Shown here: one piece after another, positions 54,764-64,000 of the stretch
Numbering within the stretch: the stretch's first letter is position 1
Layout: every line of letters begins with the position of its first letter
DNA from: Acinetobacter ursingii DSM 16037 = CIP 107286
GTDB taxonomy: Bacteria > Pseudomonadota > Gammaproteobacteria > Pseudomonadales > Moraxellaceae
NCBI RefSeq assembly: GCF_000368825.1
Contig: NZ_KB849717.1
Location: 1,153,601 to 1,217,600, forward strand
Length of the DNA stretch: 64,000 nt
Direction: 5' to 3'
Translations under genes and position numbers: made by a program
The notes under the pieces: generated by a model
The model's input: the letters and a program-made list of their open reading frames with translations, nothing else
Database searches by the model: none
Told to the model about the DNA's origin: nothing

Positions 54764-56284
54764 ATGAGTGACGATAAACTAAAGTGTCCAGTCACCCACC
54801 TTACTACTGATGCAGGTGCGCCTGTTGTAGACAATCAGAATAGTATGACGGCAGGTGCACGTGGCCCTCTTCTTACTCAAGATCTCTGGCTCAATGAAAA
54901 GTTAGCCAATTTTGCCCGTGAAGTCATTCCAGAACGCCGTATGCATGCCAAAGGTTCGGGTGCATTTGGAACATTTACTGTAACCCATGACATCACTCAA
55001 TATACCCGCGCTAAAATTTTCAGTGAAATTGGTAAAAAAACTGAAATGTTTGCCCGTTTTTCTACCGTGGCAGGTGAGCGTGGTGCAGCTGATGCAGAGC
55101 GTGATATTCGTGGATTTGCCTTAAAGTTTTATACCGAAGAAGGTAACTGGGACATGGTGGGAAATAATACGCCAGTGTTCTTTTTCCGTGATCCTCGCCA
55201 GTTTCCTGATCTCAACAAAGCAGTTAAACGTGATCCTAAAACCAACTTACGTAATCCTACTTACAACTGGGATTTTTGGACACTTTTACCTGAAGCATTT
55301 CACCAAGTTACCATCGTAATGTCTGACCGTGGTATTCCAGATGGTTATCGTCATATGCATGGTTTTGGTAGCCATACTTATAGCTTTATCAATGCCAATA
55401 ACGAACGCTTCTGGGTTAAATTTCACTTCCGCACTCAACAAGGGATTAAGAACCTAACCGATGCTGAAGCCGAAGCTCTCATTGGTAAAGACCGCGAAAG
55501 TAGTCAATCTGATTTGTTTAATGCCATTGAACGTGGTGATTTTCCAAAATGGAAATTATGTGTTCAAATTATGCCCGAAACTGATGCGGAAAAAGTCCCA
55601 TACCATCCATTTGATTTAACCAAAGTTTGGCCACATGGCGATTATCCACTGATTGAAGTCGGTGAATTTGAACTGAATCGCAACCCTGAAAACTATTTTC
55701 AAGATGTTGAACAAGCGACTTTTGCACCGAGTAATCTAGTTCCTGGTATCAGCTACTCTCCAGACCGTATGTTACAGGCACGTTTGGTGAACTATGCTGA
55801 TGCACATCGTTACCGCGTAGGTGTCAATCACATTCAGGTTCCAGTCAATGCTCCTCGCTGTCCTGTTCACAGTAACCGCCGTGATGGGCAAGGCCGTATG
55901 GATGGTAACTATGGTGGGCTTCCACACTATGAACCAAATAGTTTCCATCAGTGGCAAGAACAGCCTCAATACCGCGAACCACCATTAAAAATTAATGGGG
56001 ATGCAGATTTTTGGGATTACCGTAAAGACGACAGCGATTATTTCAGCCAACCACGTGCTTTGTTCAATTTGATGAATGCTGAACAAAAACAGGCTTTATT
56101 TGACAATACCGCACGTAATGTCGGTGGCGCATTAGACTTTATCCAATATCGTCATATTCGTAACTGTTATGCCTGCGATCCAGCTTATGGCGAAGGTGTC
56201 GCAAAAGCATTGGGTAAAACTGTTGCAGATGCACAAGCAGCTCGTGCCACTGATCCAGCTCAAGGTAATCCTGGTTTATTGTAA
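54764..56284 (+). CDS. katA: Catalase (monofunctional, small-subunit)
   Basis: 506 residues. Catalytic His61 ([12 protein letters not shown]), Asn134 ([11 protein letters not shown]), heme-ligand Tyr344 in [14 protein letters not shown], plus NADPH-site [12 protein letters not shown]. No C-terminal flavodoxin domain, so clade 3 small-subunit KatA type. It disproportionates H2O2. Monocistronic with terminator. Confidence 0.95.
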   Translation: MSDDKLKCPVTHLTTDAGAPVVDNQNSMTAGARGPLLTQDLWLNEKLANFAREVIPERRMHAKGSGAFGTFTVTHDITQYTRAKIFSEIGKKTEMFARFSTVAGERGAADAERDIRGFALKFYTEEGNWDMVGNNTPVFFFRDPRQFPDLNKAVKRDPKTNLRNPTYNWDFWTLLPEAFHQVTIVMSDRGIPDGYRHMHGFGSHTYSFINANNERFWVKFHFRTQQGIKNLTDAEAEALIGKDRESSQSDLFNAIERGDFPKWKLCVQIMPETDAEKVPYHPFDLTKVWPHGDYPLIEVGEFELNRNPENYFQDVEQATFAPSNLVPGISYSPDRMLQARLVNYADAHRYRVGVNHIQVPVNAPRCPVHSNRRDGQGRMDGNYGGLPHYEPNSFHQWQEQPQYREPPLKINGDADFWDYRKDDSDYFSQPRALFNLMNAEQKQALFDNTARNVGGALDFIQYRHIRNCYACDPAYGEGVAKALGKTVADAQAARATDPAQGNPGLL

Positions 56285-56334
56285 ATCTTTAAATTAGATA
56301 GATTGAATTATTTCATTGATCTTTCATCTAAAAT

Positions 56335-56364
56335 AAAACAGCCAGTAAAATTACTGGCTGTTTT
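56335..56364. terminator. Bidirectional terminator katA/PQQ dehydrogenase
   Basis: AAAACAGCCAGTAA and TTACTGGCTGTTTT form a perfect 14-bp stem with loop AA. Confidence 0.93.
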
Positions 56365-56385
56365 GTATTTTAACCTATTAATCGA

Positions 56386-58737
56386 TCATGACTGATTTAA
56401 GGCAAAAGCCATCACATAATCTCCTACTTCGCTAGAATGTGCTGCACCGCCGACAGAAACCACTATATATTGCTTCCCTGTTTTAGGCGACACATAAGTC
56501 ATTGGAGTGGCACTAGAACCCACTGGCAAACGGTACTTCCAGATTTCTTGACCTGTTGCTGCATCATAAGCACGCAGATAATAATCCTGACTCCCCGCAA
56601 AGAATAGCACCCCGCCAGCAGTTACCGATGTACCTGCATAGGTTGGCATTCCCATCGCTAAAGGAATATGAGACTTGATGCCCCAAGGCCCTAAGTCTTT
56701 TGTGGTTCCTACTGGAACTTGCCACAGCACTTGTTTACTTTTCATATCAATCGCACTAATCGTACCAAATGGTGGCTCAGTACATGGAGTTTCCATGGCA
56801 GATGTCCACATCATGGTGACCATCCCATACGGCGTACCCGTCTGTGGTGAAGGTCCATGTCCTGTACCATCGGATGGATATTTTTTATTAACCTGTGCAA
56901 ACTCATCGCGTTTTACCAACCAGAATACAGATGGAATACGGATATCGTTCATATAGGCAATCTGATTTTTAGCATCATAGGCCACACTTCCCCAGTTCAT
57001 TCCACCTAAATTTCCGGGCTGCTCCAATGTTTTATTGAACCCGACTGGCGTAAAGTCGCCTTCATAGCTCATTTTTTTAAACTGAATCCGACATACCAGT
57101 TGATCAAATAAGGTAACACCCCAAATTTTCTTCTCATTTAAATGATCAGCACCAATGGTTGGCATACCCACTGAATATGGCTGAGTTGGAGAAAGTGGTT
57201 TTTCATCTGGAATCGGGCTTTTTGAAGGTACTGGTTTTTCAACCACATCAGCAATTGGCTGACCTGTTTCACGATTTAGCAGAAAGATTTGTCCACGTTT
57301 CGTGGTTTGCATTACTGCTGGAACGATCTGACCATTTTGATCTGGAACATCCATCAATGCAGGCTGCGATGGCAAATCATAGTCCCAAAGATCATAGTGT
57401 GTGGTTTGGAAATGCCATTTTTCTTTACCAGTACGCACATCCAATGCCACCAAAGATGAATTATATTGATTCGAAAATTCAGGGCGTTCTTTGCCATAGT
57501 AATCAGGCGTGTTATTACCCAATGGAATATAAACTAATCCGAGTTTGTCATCATAACTTAAAGTCGTCCATGAATTTGGCGCACCTCGTGTATAGGTTTG
57601 CCCCTCAGGCGGTAATTTATCAATCGCAGGATTACCCAAATCCCATGCCCATTTCAGTTCGCCTGTTTTGGCATCAAAACCACGAATCACTCCCGAAGGT
57701 TCAGCAACTTCCTGATTATCGACCACCCATCCACCAATCACGATAGTATCGTTTGCAACCAGTGGTGCTGACGTTTGAAAATAGAAACCAGGTTTCACAT
57801 CTCCCATGCCTGTCTTCAAATCAACATAGCCTTGCCGACCAAACTCCTGACAAGGTTGACCTGTTTTAGCATCAAGCTCTAATAAACGTGCATCATTGGT
57901 GGTTTGTACAATCCGCTGCTGACATTGTGCCCGATGATTTTCACGGGTTAATGCGACTTGCCCAATTGAACGTTGAGGTGTTGCCACACGTGCATCAAAA
58001 TATCCCAGTCCTCGACAGCGTTGCCACATAGGTGATCGACCATTGGCATCAAACTTCCAGACTGATTTTCCTGTATCGACATCTAAAGCAGCAATAATGC
58101 CGTTACGTGAACAGCTATAGAGCAAGTTGTCGATTTGTAGTGGCGTGTTTTGATCGACCCCAGGACCTTTATCGCCAGTTTGATAGGTCCAAGCAACTTG
58201 CAGATTTTTGACATTATCACGGTTAATCAAGGTAAACGGTGAAAATCGGGTTCCTTCATTGGTACGGCCATAGGCTGTCCAGTTTTCAGGCATTCCAAAA
58301 GGCGTATGCGCTTGGTAAGACTTGCCATTTGCATATTGGGCATCATGCGGAAAGAAAGCGGCAATCGCCATACCAATGAAAATCACCAGTGAACCTAGAC
58401 TAAAACCTAGCGTTTTGGCATTGTAATGCTCTTTTCGTAACGCATATAACGCAACGAAAGCCAAGCCCAACGGAACCATGATCCTTGCGAGCATCGGCCA
58501 AAACGCAAAACCCCGTTCGTAAATTGCCCAAAGACCAGTCAAAACCAGCGCAATAATCGTTAAATAAAAACCAAGTGCTTTATTTTTATATAATAAAAAG
58601 CTACTTGCTAGATAAATTAAACCCAGTAAAAGGTAATAAAACGATCCACCTGCACTAATTAAGCTTATTCCTCCAATGATGAGAAATAAGCTGGTAAATA
58701 GCGTGATGAGAATGATTAAAATCCTCATTATTTTCAT
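56386..58737 (-). CDS. Membrane-bound PQQ-dependent dehydrogenase (glucose/quinate family)
   Basis: 783 residues. Five N-terminal membrane helices (about 1-128) anchor a periplasmic eight-bladed quinoprotein domain: ENWTAYGRTNEGTRFSPF, SPMWQRCRGLGYFDAR, GVIRGFDAKTGELKWAWDLG, FQTTHYDLWDYDLPSQPAL, FAGSQDYYLRAYDAATGQEIWKYRLPVG. It oxidises an alcohol or sugar with PQQ and passes electrons to ubiquinone. Gcd and QuiA share this layout, and the window does not decide between them. No pqq biosynthesis genes are here. Confidence 0.85.
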   Translation of the reverse strand: MKIMRILIILITLFTSLFLIIGGISLISAGGSFYYLLLGLIYLASSFLLYKNKALGFYLTIIALVLTGLWAIYERGFAFWPMLARIMVPLGLAFVALYALRKEHYNAKTLGFSLGSLVIFIGMAIAAFFPHDAQYANGKSYQAHTPFGMPENWTAYGRTNEGTRFSPFTLINRDNVKNLQVAWTYQTGDKGPGVDQNTPLQIDNLLYSCSRNGIIAALDVDTGKSVWKFDANGRSPMWQRCRGLGYFDARVATPQRSIGQVALTRENHRAQCQQRIVQTTNDARLLELDAKTGQPCQEFGRQGYVDLKTGMGDVKPGFYFQTSAPLVANDTIVIGGWVVDNQEVAEPSGVIRGFDAKTGELKWAWDLGNPAIDKLPPEGQTYTRGAPNSWTTLSYDDKLGLVYIPLGNNTPDYYGKERPEFSNQYNSSLVALDVRTGKEKWHFQTTHYDLWDYDLPSQPALMDVPDQNGQIVPAVMQTTKRGQIFLLNRETGQPIADVVEKPVPSKSPIPDEKPLSPTQPYSVGMPTIGADHLNEKKIWGVTLFDQLVCRIQFKKMSYEGDFTPVGFNKTLEQPGNLGGMNWGSVAYDAKNQIAYMNDIRIPSVFWLVKRDEFAQVNKKYPSDGTGHGPSPQTGTPYGMVTMMWTSAMETPCTEPPFGTISAIDMKSKQVLWQVPVGTTKDLGPWGIKSHIPLAMGMPTYAGTSVTAGGVLFFAGSQDYYLRAYDAATGQEIWKYRLPVGSSATPMTYVSPKTGKQYIVVSVGGAAHSSEVGDYVMAFALNQS

Positions 58738-58853
58738 ACTGAAGTGACCTCTTTTTTTGATCTTTTTATTTTTTATAGCATACGTTTAACATAATATGCT
58801 TGTCACTTCGTGAAAATTTATTTTACTTTTCACATAAAATAAGAAAAAATGAA

Positions 58854-59909
58854 TTAAACCGTTAACTTATGTCCTTCTCTAATACAATAAAATGGATTAA
58901 CAAATTTCGATGAAGTTTTTAGTAGATGACTCAACTCCTGCTCAGGCTCATCACGGCTTTCATCCGTCAGCTGAAAGGTTCGATAATGAATTGCCATAGA
59001 GCGATGTGCTTGTAAGTCCAAATGTGCATGCAAAGCATCCTGCGGATTCATATGCACATAATGCATCAATTGACGCGGTTCATAAGCTCCGATCGGTAAC
59101 AAAGCAATCCGTGCATCTCCAAAGCGTTCATGGATTTCCTTAAAATGTGGAGAATAAGCGGTATCTCCTGCAAAGAAACAGTGTCCCTTTTGAGTAATCA
59201 GTGAAAATCCGCCCCACAATGCCTTATTTTGATCTCGCAAGCCGCGCCCCGAACCATGTTGTGCAGGGGTGTAGGCAATGGTGACTTCATCATGAAACGG
59301 AATCATTTGCCACCAATCCATTTCGATCACATGAAAATCTTTAGAAAGATAATAACGATTGCCCAACCCCGTATAAATCGGCATGGCAAATTTCTGGTGT
59401 AACCAGTGTAACGTTGCCAGATCCATGTGGTCATAATGATTATGACTGAGCAACACACCATGAATGGTAGGCAATTGCTCCAGTGCAATGCCTGCTGGAC
59501 AAACCCGACGAGGACCACGCCCCTGCAACGGACTGGCATATTCACACCAGACTGGATCCGTCAAAAAATTAAAGGGTCCTATTTGAATCAAAACAGTGGC
59601 ATGTCCTACAAACCAGACTTGCCAATCATCCATATCTGCATTAGGACGATTCTTAGGTAATCCAATTGGTGTATTGATTCTAGACTCATATTCCTGCTGA
59701 ATATCGACCTGCCATGTAAATGATTCACGCGTGGCAAGCCAACGTAATAATTCTTTTGATCCTTTTGCACCAGAGCGTTTAATCTGATTGTGAAAGTGAT
59801 TGCTGCTCGCATGTTCTGAATCTGCATACCGAAATGGTGGTTTACTCCATGTATGTGTCCAGCAGGATTGAGTCGGCAATTGATACGTTAATGTCGGCTT
59901 CTCTTTCAT
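58854..59909 (-). CDS. NAPE-PLD-like metallo-beta-lactamase-fold hydrolase
   Basis: 351 residues. FVGHATVLIQIGPFNFLTDPVW, metal-binding SHNHYDHMD, CFFAGDTAYSPHF and GAYEPRQLMHYVHMNP fit the NAPE-hydrolysing phospholipase D-like branch (UlaG/NAPE-PLD). No signal peptide. Probably a cytoplasmic lipid or phosphodiester hydrolase. Stand-alone gene. Confidence 0.86.
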   Translation of the reverse strand: MKEKPTLTYQLPTQSCWTHTWSKPPFRYADSEHASSNHFHNQIKRSGAKGSKELLRWLATRESFTWQVDIQQEYESRINTPIGLPKNRPNADMDDWQVWFVGHATVLIQIGPFNFLTDPVWCEYASPLQGRGPRRVCPAGIALEQLPTIHGVLLSHNHYDHMDLATLHWLHQKFAMPIYTGLGNRYYLSKDFHVIEMDWWQMIPFHDEVTIAYTPAQHGSGRGLRDQNKALWGGFSLITQKGHCFFAGDTAYSPHFKEIHERFGDARIALLPIGAYEPRQLMHYVHMNPQDALHAHLDLQAHRSMAIHYRTFQLTDESRDEPEQELSHLLKTSSKFVNPFYCIREGHKLTV

Positions 59910-59993
59910 AGGGTAATTCGGTTATACAGCAATAGTTTAGGGTCGGGTGTTTATTCATCTTAACGATTAAATCAAATTATGCTACTGCTCAAT

Positions 59994-60938
59994 TTATTTG
60001 TCTTGTAACCGTCCTTTCATTCGTTGCAACCAGACCTGCTTCGACTGAGGCTTGATAAACAGTGCAACAATTTCAGGGTGAATTTCTCTAGCTTTCATTT
60101 CGATACGATTCACACAGATTTCGATATCATCTGAAGTTAAACTATCTTTAAATTCAAGGCTTAATGATGCAATGACCTGATGCGCACCTATTTGCTCAGT
60201 TAACACACCATTTGCTGAAAAAACAGCAATATCCTGTTGCGCAATGAGTAAAAGATTTTCGCGAAGCTCTGGATTGGCCGTTTCCCCCATCAGCAAACCT
60301 TTGGTCTCACGTGCCAATAAAAAAGCAGAAATCGCCAATACCACACCAATCAGGATAGATGCCACACCATCCAATACGGGCATATTGAAATAATGCGCTG
60401 CGGTAATCCCAATTAAAGCAATAAATAGACCAATCAATGCGGCAGAGTCTTCAAATAATACAGTAAAGGTCGTCGGATCTTTACTGCGTCGAAATGCTTC
60501 AAAATAACCCAATGAACCCTTTTCTTTACGAAATCCTTTCAGTGCGACTCGCCAGGATATCCCTTCACAAATAATCGCAATGCCAAGCACGATATAATTA
60601 ATCATGGGCGAAACCATTTCTTCGGGTTGGCGAATATGTTGTATACCTTGATAAATTGAAACGATCGAACCCAATGCAAAAACCAGCAAAGATACAATAA
60701 AAGCCCAAAAATAAAGTTCACGGCCATAACCAAAAGGATGGCGAAAATTGGCTGGTTTTTGTGACTGTTTTAATCCATGCAACAATAGAATTTCATTGAG
60801 TGTATCCACCACAGAATGTACGGCTTCACTCAGCATCGCCGAACTATTGGTGATATAAGCTGCGACAAATTTAACCAAAGCAATGATGAGATTGCCCAAT
60901 AACGCCGCATACACCACGATTTTATTTGATTCAGCCAT
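59994..60938 (-). CDS. Cation diffusion facilitator transporter
   Basis: 314 residues. Six membrane helices (about 10-210) with SAMLSEAVHSVVDTLNEILLL and a short C-terminal cytoplasmic domain with SLEFKDSLTSDDIEICVNRIE. CDF family; probably exports Zn2+, Fe2+ or Co2+. Divergent from the LysR gene. Confidence 0.9.
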   Translation of the reverse strand: MAESNKIVVYAALLGNLIIALVKFVAAYITNSSAMLSEAVHSVVDTLNEILLLHGLKQSQKPANFRHPFGYGRELYFWAFIVSLLVFALGSIVSIYQGIQHIRQPEEMVSPMINYIVLGIAIICEGISWRVALKGFRKEKGSLGYFEAFRRSKDPTTFTVLFEDSAALIGLFIALIGITAAHYFNMPVLDGVASILIGVVLAISAFLLARETKGLLMGETANPELRENLLLIAQQDIAVFSANGVLTEQIGAHQVIASLSLEFKDSLTSDDIEICVNRIEMKAREIHPEIVALFIKPQSKQVWLQRMKGRLQDK

Positions 60939-61028
60939 CGCAAAACCCTGTTCTTATTTTTTCATTCATTGTTGTTATAGCGGTACTCGATTTATTTACA
61001 AAGACTTTTCCTGTTGTCATTTGTTGTT

Positions 61029-61052
61029 AAAGGGTCTCTATAACGATCCTTT
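61029..61052. promoter_or_regulatory. Inverted repeat between CDF and LysR genes
   Basis: AAAGGGTC (61029-61036) and GATCCTTT (61045-61052) pair at 7 of 8 positions. It may be an operator. Confidence 0.3.
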
Positions 61053-61164
61053 ACCCTGAATATTAGCGTTTAAAATATATCGGTTCTACTTGTTGTTTCT
61101 GCTTGCCTGATTTGTGCTTTATACTCAAATCCAATTGTATTGCTCATATTTTTGGATTCATTCG

Positions 61165-62049
61165 ATGGAGTTAAGACATCTTCGATACTTTGTCACTGTT
61201 GCTGAAGAATTAAATTTTAGCAAAGCAGCGCTAAAACTGTATACCGCTCAACCCTCGTTAAGCCAACAGATTAAAGATTTAGAAGAATATGTCGGTGTTC
61301 AATTATTCAATCGAACCAAACGTAAAGTTGAGCTAACCGAGGAAGGCGCGGCTTTTTTAGAGCAAGCTCGTTTAACTTTGATGCAAGCCGATAAAGCAGT
61401 CGCCACAGCAAGACAAATTGCAAAAACAAAACAGCAACGCTTACGCATTGGTTTTGTAGCAACAGCCGAGGTACACATTTTTCCGCAAGTACTGCCACAA
61501 TTACGTATTCAACACCCCAAACTGATCACTGAGTTCACTTATCTGGATGAACAACAGAATATTCAAGCCCTGATGCAAAATCAGCTCGACATTGCCTTTA
61601 CGCATCAAAATCTCAATACCGAGACCATTTGCAGTCAAAAAATATTCGATGAAGTTCTAATTTTTGTCTTGCCAAAGAATCATCCATTCGCCAAAGAAAA
61701 AGTGATTCCTTCACATGCCTTGGGCTATCTGGATTTTGTATTACCTAGTGCAGAACAATTTCCCAGCTTATATGCACTCATTTGCGAATTTATCCAGCAG
61801 CATGATTTTACTCTACATACTCAGGAAATGACTGATGTTTTGATCAAAATCAATCAGCTAAAACACCAGAATTGGTGCACGATTTTACCTGCATATGCAA
61901 AGAACATGTTCAGTTCTGATCTTGTGATTGCGACATTGGCGATTGATTTGCCAAAGTTACCCTTATTTATCAATTTTAATTCGCAGCAGACGTCAAACCA
62001 TACAAAAATATTACTCGAACAGCTATCAAAAGTATTTTGTTCTGAGTAA
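61165..62049 (+). CDS. LysR family transcriptional regulator
   Basis: 294 residues from ATG 61165. HTH about 2-60 (ELRHLRYFVTVAEELNFSKAALKLYTAQPSLSQQIKDLEEYVGVQLF), effector domain 90-290. Resembles HcaR/CatM/BenM-type LysR. Target genes unknown; the DUF1345 gene follows on the same strand after 134 bp. Confidence 0.9.
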   Translation: MELRHLRYFVTVAEELNFSKAALKLYTAQPSLSQQIKDLEEYVGVQLFNRTKRKVELTEEGAAFLEQARLTLMQADKAVATARQIAKTKQQRLRIGFVATAEVHIFPQVLPQLRIQHPKLITEFTYLDEQQNIQALMQNQLDIAFTHQNLNTETICSQKIFDEVLIFVLPKNHPFAKEKVIPSHALGYLDFVLPSAEQFPSLYALICEFIQQHDFTLHTQEMTDVLIKINQLKHQNWCTILPAYAKNMFSSDLVIATLAIDLPKLPLFINFNSQQTSNHTKILLEQLSKVFCSE

Positions 62050-62183
62050 ATCCTGACTAAAGTAAATGATCAGGGCTGCATGATCGATGAATATCACAGG
62101 CACAGTCGCCACATCAGTTCTGCGAAATCAATAAACCTAACACTCAAATAAATTAAAACGATTTTTTCAGGAGAAACCTGAGC

Positions 62184-62879
62184 ATGTTATCTGTATTACA
62201 TGGGTTGAAAACTGGATTACAGGGGCTGAAAAGCGGTATTTATAATCGTCCCCACTTTTTTATTTCGTTATGCATTGGCGTCGTGATTGCCTTAGTGTTA
62301 ACGTTCAGCACAACTTGGCATTGGTCAACAATCATTTTGTTGAGCTGGAATATTTCTGTCGGCATATATCTCATTCATGCCAAAAAAATGATGTGGCAGG
62401 CAGATCATTCTGCCATGCAATCTCAAGCTCAAAAACAGGATGAAAGTAAATGGGTGATCATGCTTTTGGTCATTCTGGCGCTATTGATGTGTCTTATTGC
62501 GATTGTCATGCAACTCTCCTCGATCACTAAAAATACGCCTTTTCAATATTGGCACTTGGGTTTATCCATATTAACCATTATTTCGGCATGGCTATTTATG
62601 CATACTGCATTTGCTTTGCACTATGCCCATGATTTTTATATGGCGCGTTCTGATGGCAAAGATGACGGTTTAGATTTCCCCAAAACTCAAGATCCGATGT
62701 ATCCAGATTTCGTTTATTTTAGTTATATCATTGGTACGTCAGCTCAAACCGCTGATGTGTCGATTACCTCCCGCCCCATGCGGCTACTCAATATTTTCCA
62801 TGCCATGTTGGCCTTTGGCTTTAATACGACCATTTTAGCCATTTGTATTAATATCGCGGCCAGTTTTATATCGGGTTAA
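62184..62879 (+). CDS. DUF1345 membrane protein
   Basis: 231 residues. Five membrane helices (about 27-45, 49-67, 94-117, 130-155, 205-229) with DFVYFSYIIGTSAQTADVSITSRPMRL near 175-200, the DUF1345 signature. Function unknown. AGGAG lies 9 bases before the ATG. Confidence 0.88.
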   Translation: MLSVLHGLKTGLQGLKSGIYNRPHFFISLCIGVVIALVLTFSTTWHWSTIILLSWNISVGIYLIHAKKMMWQADHSAMQSQAQKQDESKWVIMLLVILALLMCLIAIVMQLSSITKNTPFQYWHLGLSILTIISAWLFMHTAFALHYAHDFYMARSDGKDDGLDFPKTQDPMYPDFVYFSYIIGTSAQTADVSITSRPMRLLNIFHAMLAFGFNTTILAICINIAASFISG

Positions 62880-62921
62880 TAGACGAGTCTAAAACTAGCG
62901 CTGGAAAAAATGATTTGAATG

Positions 62922-63587
62922 TTATGCGTCTATGTTTATTTGAATCAATTGATTCAAATAATGATGTAATCCCGCAATGTCATCAACAATGGTTAAGGGC
63001 TGATATTGTTGAAGCACGGTTATATCATGCACGCCATAGCTCACCCCTATACGCGGCATGTCGATATTCATCGCCATTTCAAGATCATAACTACTATCTC
63101 CGACCATAATCGCATGTTGAACATCTACGCCTGTAATCGCCAAAATCTCTTCAAGCATTAAGGGATGCGGTTTAGACATAGTTTCACTGGCTGCGCGGGT
63201 AATATCAAAGAGCTCATGACTCTGGGTCTGGCTGAGAACACGATCTAACCCACGACGACTTTTACCCGTGGCAACCGCCAGCTTCATGCCCTGATCTCTT
63301 AAATCCTGCAAAAGCTCGGCTACACCGTCAAACCAAGCATCATGCTTAGAATTTTGCACATAATGCTCGCCATAACTGACCAAGATATCCTGTTGCAAAT
63401 GTGGAACTTGCGGAAACAAGGTTTGCATCACCTCAGGCAAACCCAGACCAATAATGCTTTGAGCAGCTTCGTCTGTTAAAGGCTGTTCATATTTTGCTGC
63501 GGCAAATTTGAGGCTTTCCACAATTTGCCCCACTGAATTAAATAGTGTGCCATCCCAGTCAAAGATAATCAGTTCTGGTCGATTCAT
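62922..63587 (-). CDS. HAD-IA phosphatase (Gph-like)
   Basis: 221 residues. IFDWDGTLFNSV (Asp nucleophile), VATGKSRRGLD, KPHPLMLEEIL and MVGDSSYDLEMAMNIDM. Phosphoglycolate-phosphatase-like; the neighbour RluC is typical for this HAD protein in gammaproteobacteria. Its start overlaps the rluC stop (ATGA, 63584-63587), indicating translational coupling. Confidence 0.9.
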   Translation of the reverse strand: MNRPELIIFDWDGTLFNSVGQIVESLKFAAAKYEQPLTDEAAQSIIGLGLPEVMQTLFPQVPHLQQDILVSYGEHYVQNSKHDAWFDGVAELLQDLRDQGMKLAVATGKSRRGLDRVLSQTQSHELFDITRAASETMSKPHPLMLEEILAITGVDVQHAIMVGDSSYDLEMAMNIDMPRIGVSYGVHDITVLQQYQPLTIVDDIAGLHHYLNQLIQINIDA

Positions 63588-64000
63588 TTTTGCGCTCTCA
63601 ACTGTGCCACGACACTTTGAATATCTTCAGGCAATGGTGCTTCAATCACAGGATAATCAGGAATTTCCAGACGCATGGCATGTAAACACAAACGTCGCGC
63701 TTCTGGGCCCGTGTAAATCGTTTGATGCCCGTATTTATCATCACCCACCAATGGATGACCAATACTCAAACCATGTACCCGAATCTGATGGGTACGCCCA
63801 GACAAAGGCGAAGCATAAACCAAAGTGGCTTCCTTAAAGCGCTCTGCAATCACCCATTCGGTTTTACTCGGCTTGCCCTCTTTAGTCACACGGACACGGC
63901 GCTCGCCATTGGCCAGTTCATAACGTAACAATGGTGCATCGATCAGCTGCTTATCCAGACTGACCTGACCTTTCACTAAGGCGGCGTAAGTCTTACGAAT
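63584..64000 (-). CDS. rluC: 23S rRNA pseudouridine synthase RluC, C-terminal part
   Basis: Open at the right window edge. Coding continues past 63976 as IRKTYAALVKGQ. It contains LVYASPLSGRTHQIRVHGLSIGHPLVGDDKYG, the RluA-family conserved motif, but the catalytic Asp motif lies outside the window. RluC modifies 23S U955, U2504 and U2580. The 4-bp overlap with the HAD gene supports an operon. Confidence 0.9.
   Translation of the reverse strand: MRKTYAALVKGQVSLDKQLIDAPLLRYELANGERRVRVTKEGKPSKTEWVIAERFKEATLVYASPLSGRTHQIRVHGLSIGHPLVGDDKYGHQTIYTGPEARRLCLHAMRLEIPDYPVIEAPLPEDIQSVVAQLRAQK

Noticed and set aside
62915-63109. Short plus-strand frame opposite the HAD gene
   Set aside because: Antisense shadow; the minus-strand HAD phosphatase accounts for the sequence.
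1-64000. CRISPR array, prophage, insertion sequence, rRNA or tRNA
   Set aside because: No regular repeats, transposase or integrase motifs, and no cloverleaf or rRNA sequence seen on either strand while reading; a systematic scan was not possible.

Overview
This is an AT-rich (about 40% GC by eye) chromosomal segment of a gammaproteobacterium, almost certainly Acinetobacter (Moraxellaceae). Supporting this are the protein sequences (short GTG-started YbaL antiporter, EgtB-like OvoA, LpsB-type core glycosyltransferase beside an LpxL-type acyltransferase, FimV-type proteins) and the neighbourhood HAD phosphatase / rppH / ptsP that is shared with Pseudomonas. I see no insertion sequence, prophage, CRISPR array, rRNA or tRNA. 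The region is mostly core genome.

Layout. 1-2.7 kb: 3' end of folA, a DUF4105 membrane protein, a META-domain lipoprotein gene interrupted by an in-frame amber codon, msrA. 2.7-6.5 kb (minus): tonB-exbB-exbD, purU, a TetR repressor. 6.6-10.5 kb (plus): aldehyde dehydrogenase divergent from the TetR gene over a perfect palindrome, rpmB-rpmG, a YbaL-type antiporter. 10.6-22.2 kb (minus): two small unknowns, an RRM protein, a UvrD-like helicase, HdeD, a diguanylate cyclase with a consensus CRP/Vfr box, a membrane-anchored metzincin-like protein, a NYN-LOTUS protein, topA, a membrane protein, a possible PIN-like protein, slyX. 22.2-27 kb: uup, a DUF2147 protein (minus), lpxL-like and lpsB. 27-30.5 kb (minus): gltP with a structured leader, a small membrane protein, a strong candidate for a GacA-controlled CsrA/RsmA-sequestering small RNA, and an EEP-family membrane protein. 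30.7-37.5 kb (plus): asd, a FimV split into two genes, asparaginase, truA, an SDR. 37.5-44.6 kb: AraC regulator, infA, a lipoprotein, leuB / lipoprotein / leuD / leuC, DUF4282 protein and lipoprotein. 44.8-52 kb: LysR, ovoA, a triple-hairpin intergenic element, HAD phosphatase, rppH, ptsP. 52-64 kb: AidB-like acyl-CoA dehydrogenase with divergent TetR, katA, a PQQ-dependent membrane dehydrogenase, NAPE-PLD-like hydrolase, CDF transporter, LysR, DUF1345 protein, Gph-like phosphatase and the 3' part of rluC.

The most interesting observation is at about 29.12-29.37 kb. A perfect TGTAAG-N6-CTTACA box (the GacA site upstream of Pseudomonas rsm RNAs) lies about 70 bp before a minus-strand transcript of about 170 nt. 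That transcript carries at least eight GGA motifs, several in hairpin loops, and ends in a strong terminator whose own loop is GGA. This has the architecture of an RsmY/RsmZ-type decoy RNA. I deduced it from sequence alone; it has not been verified by search or experiment.
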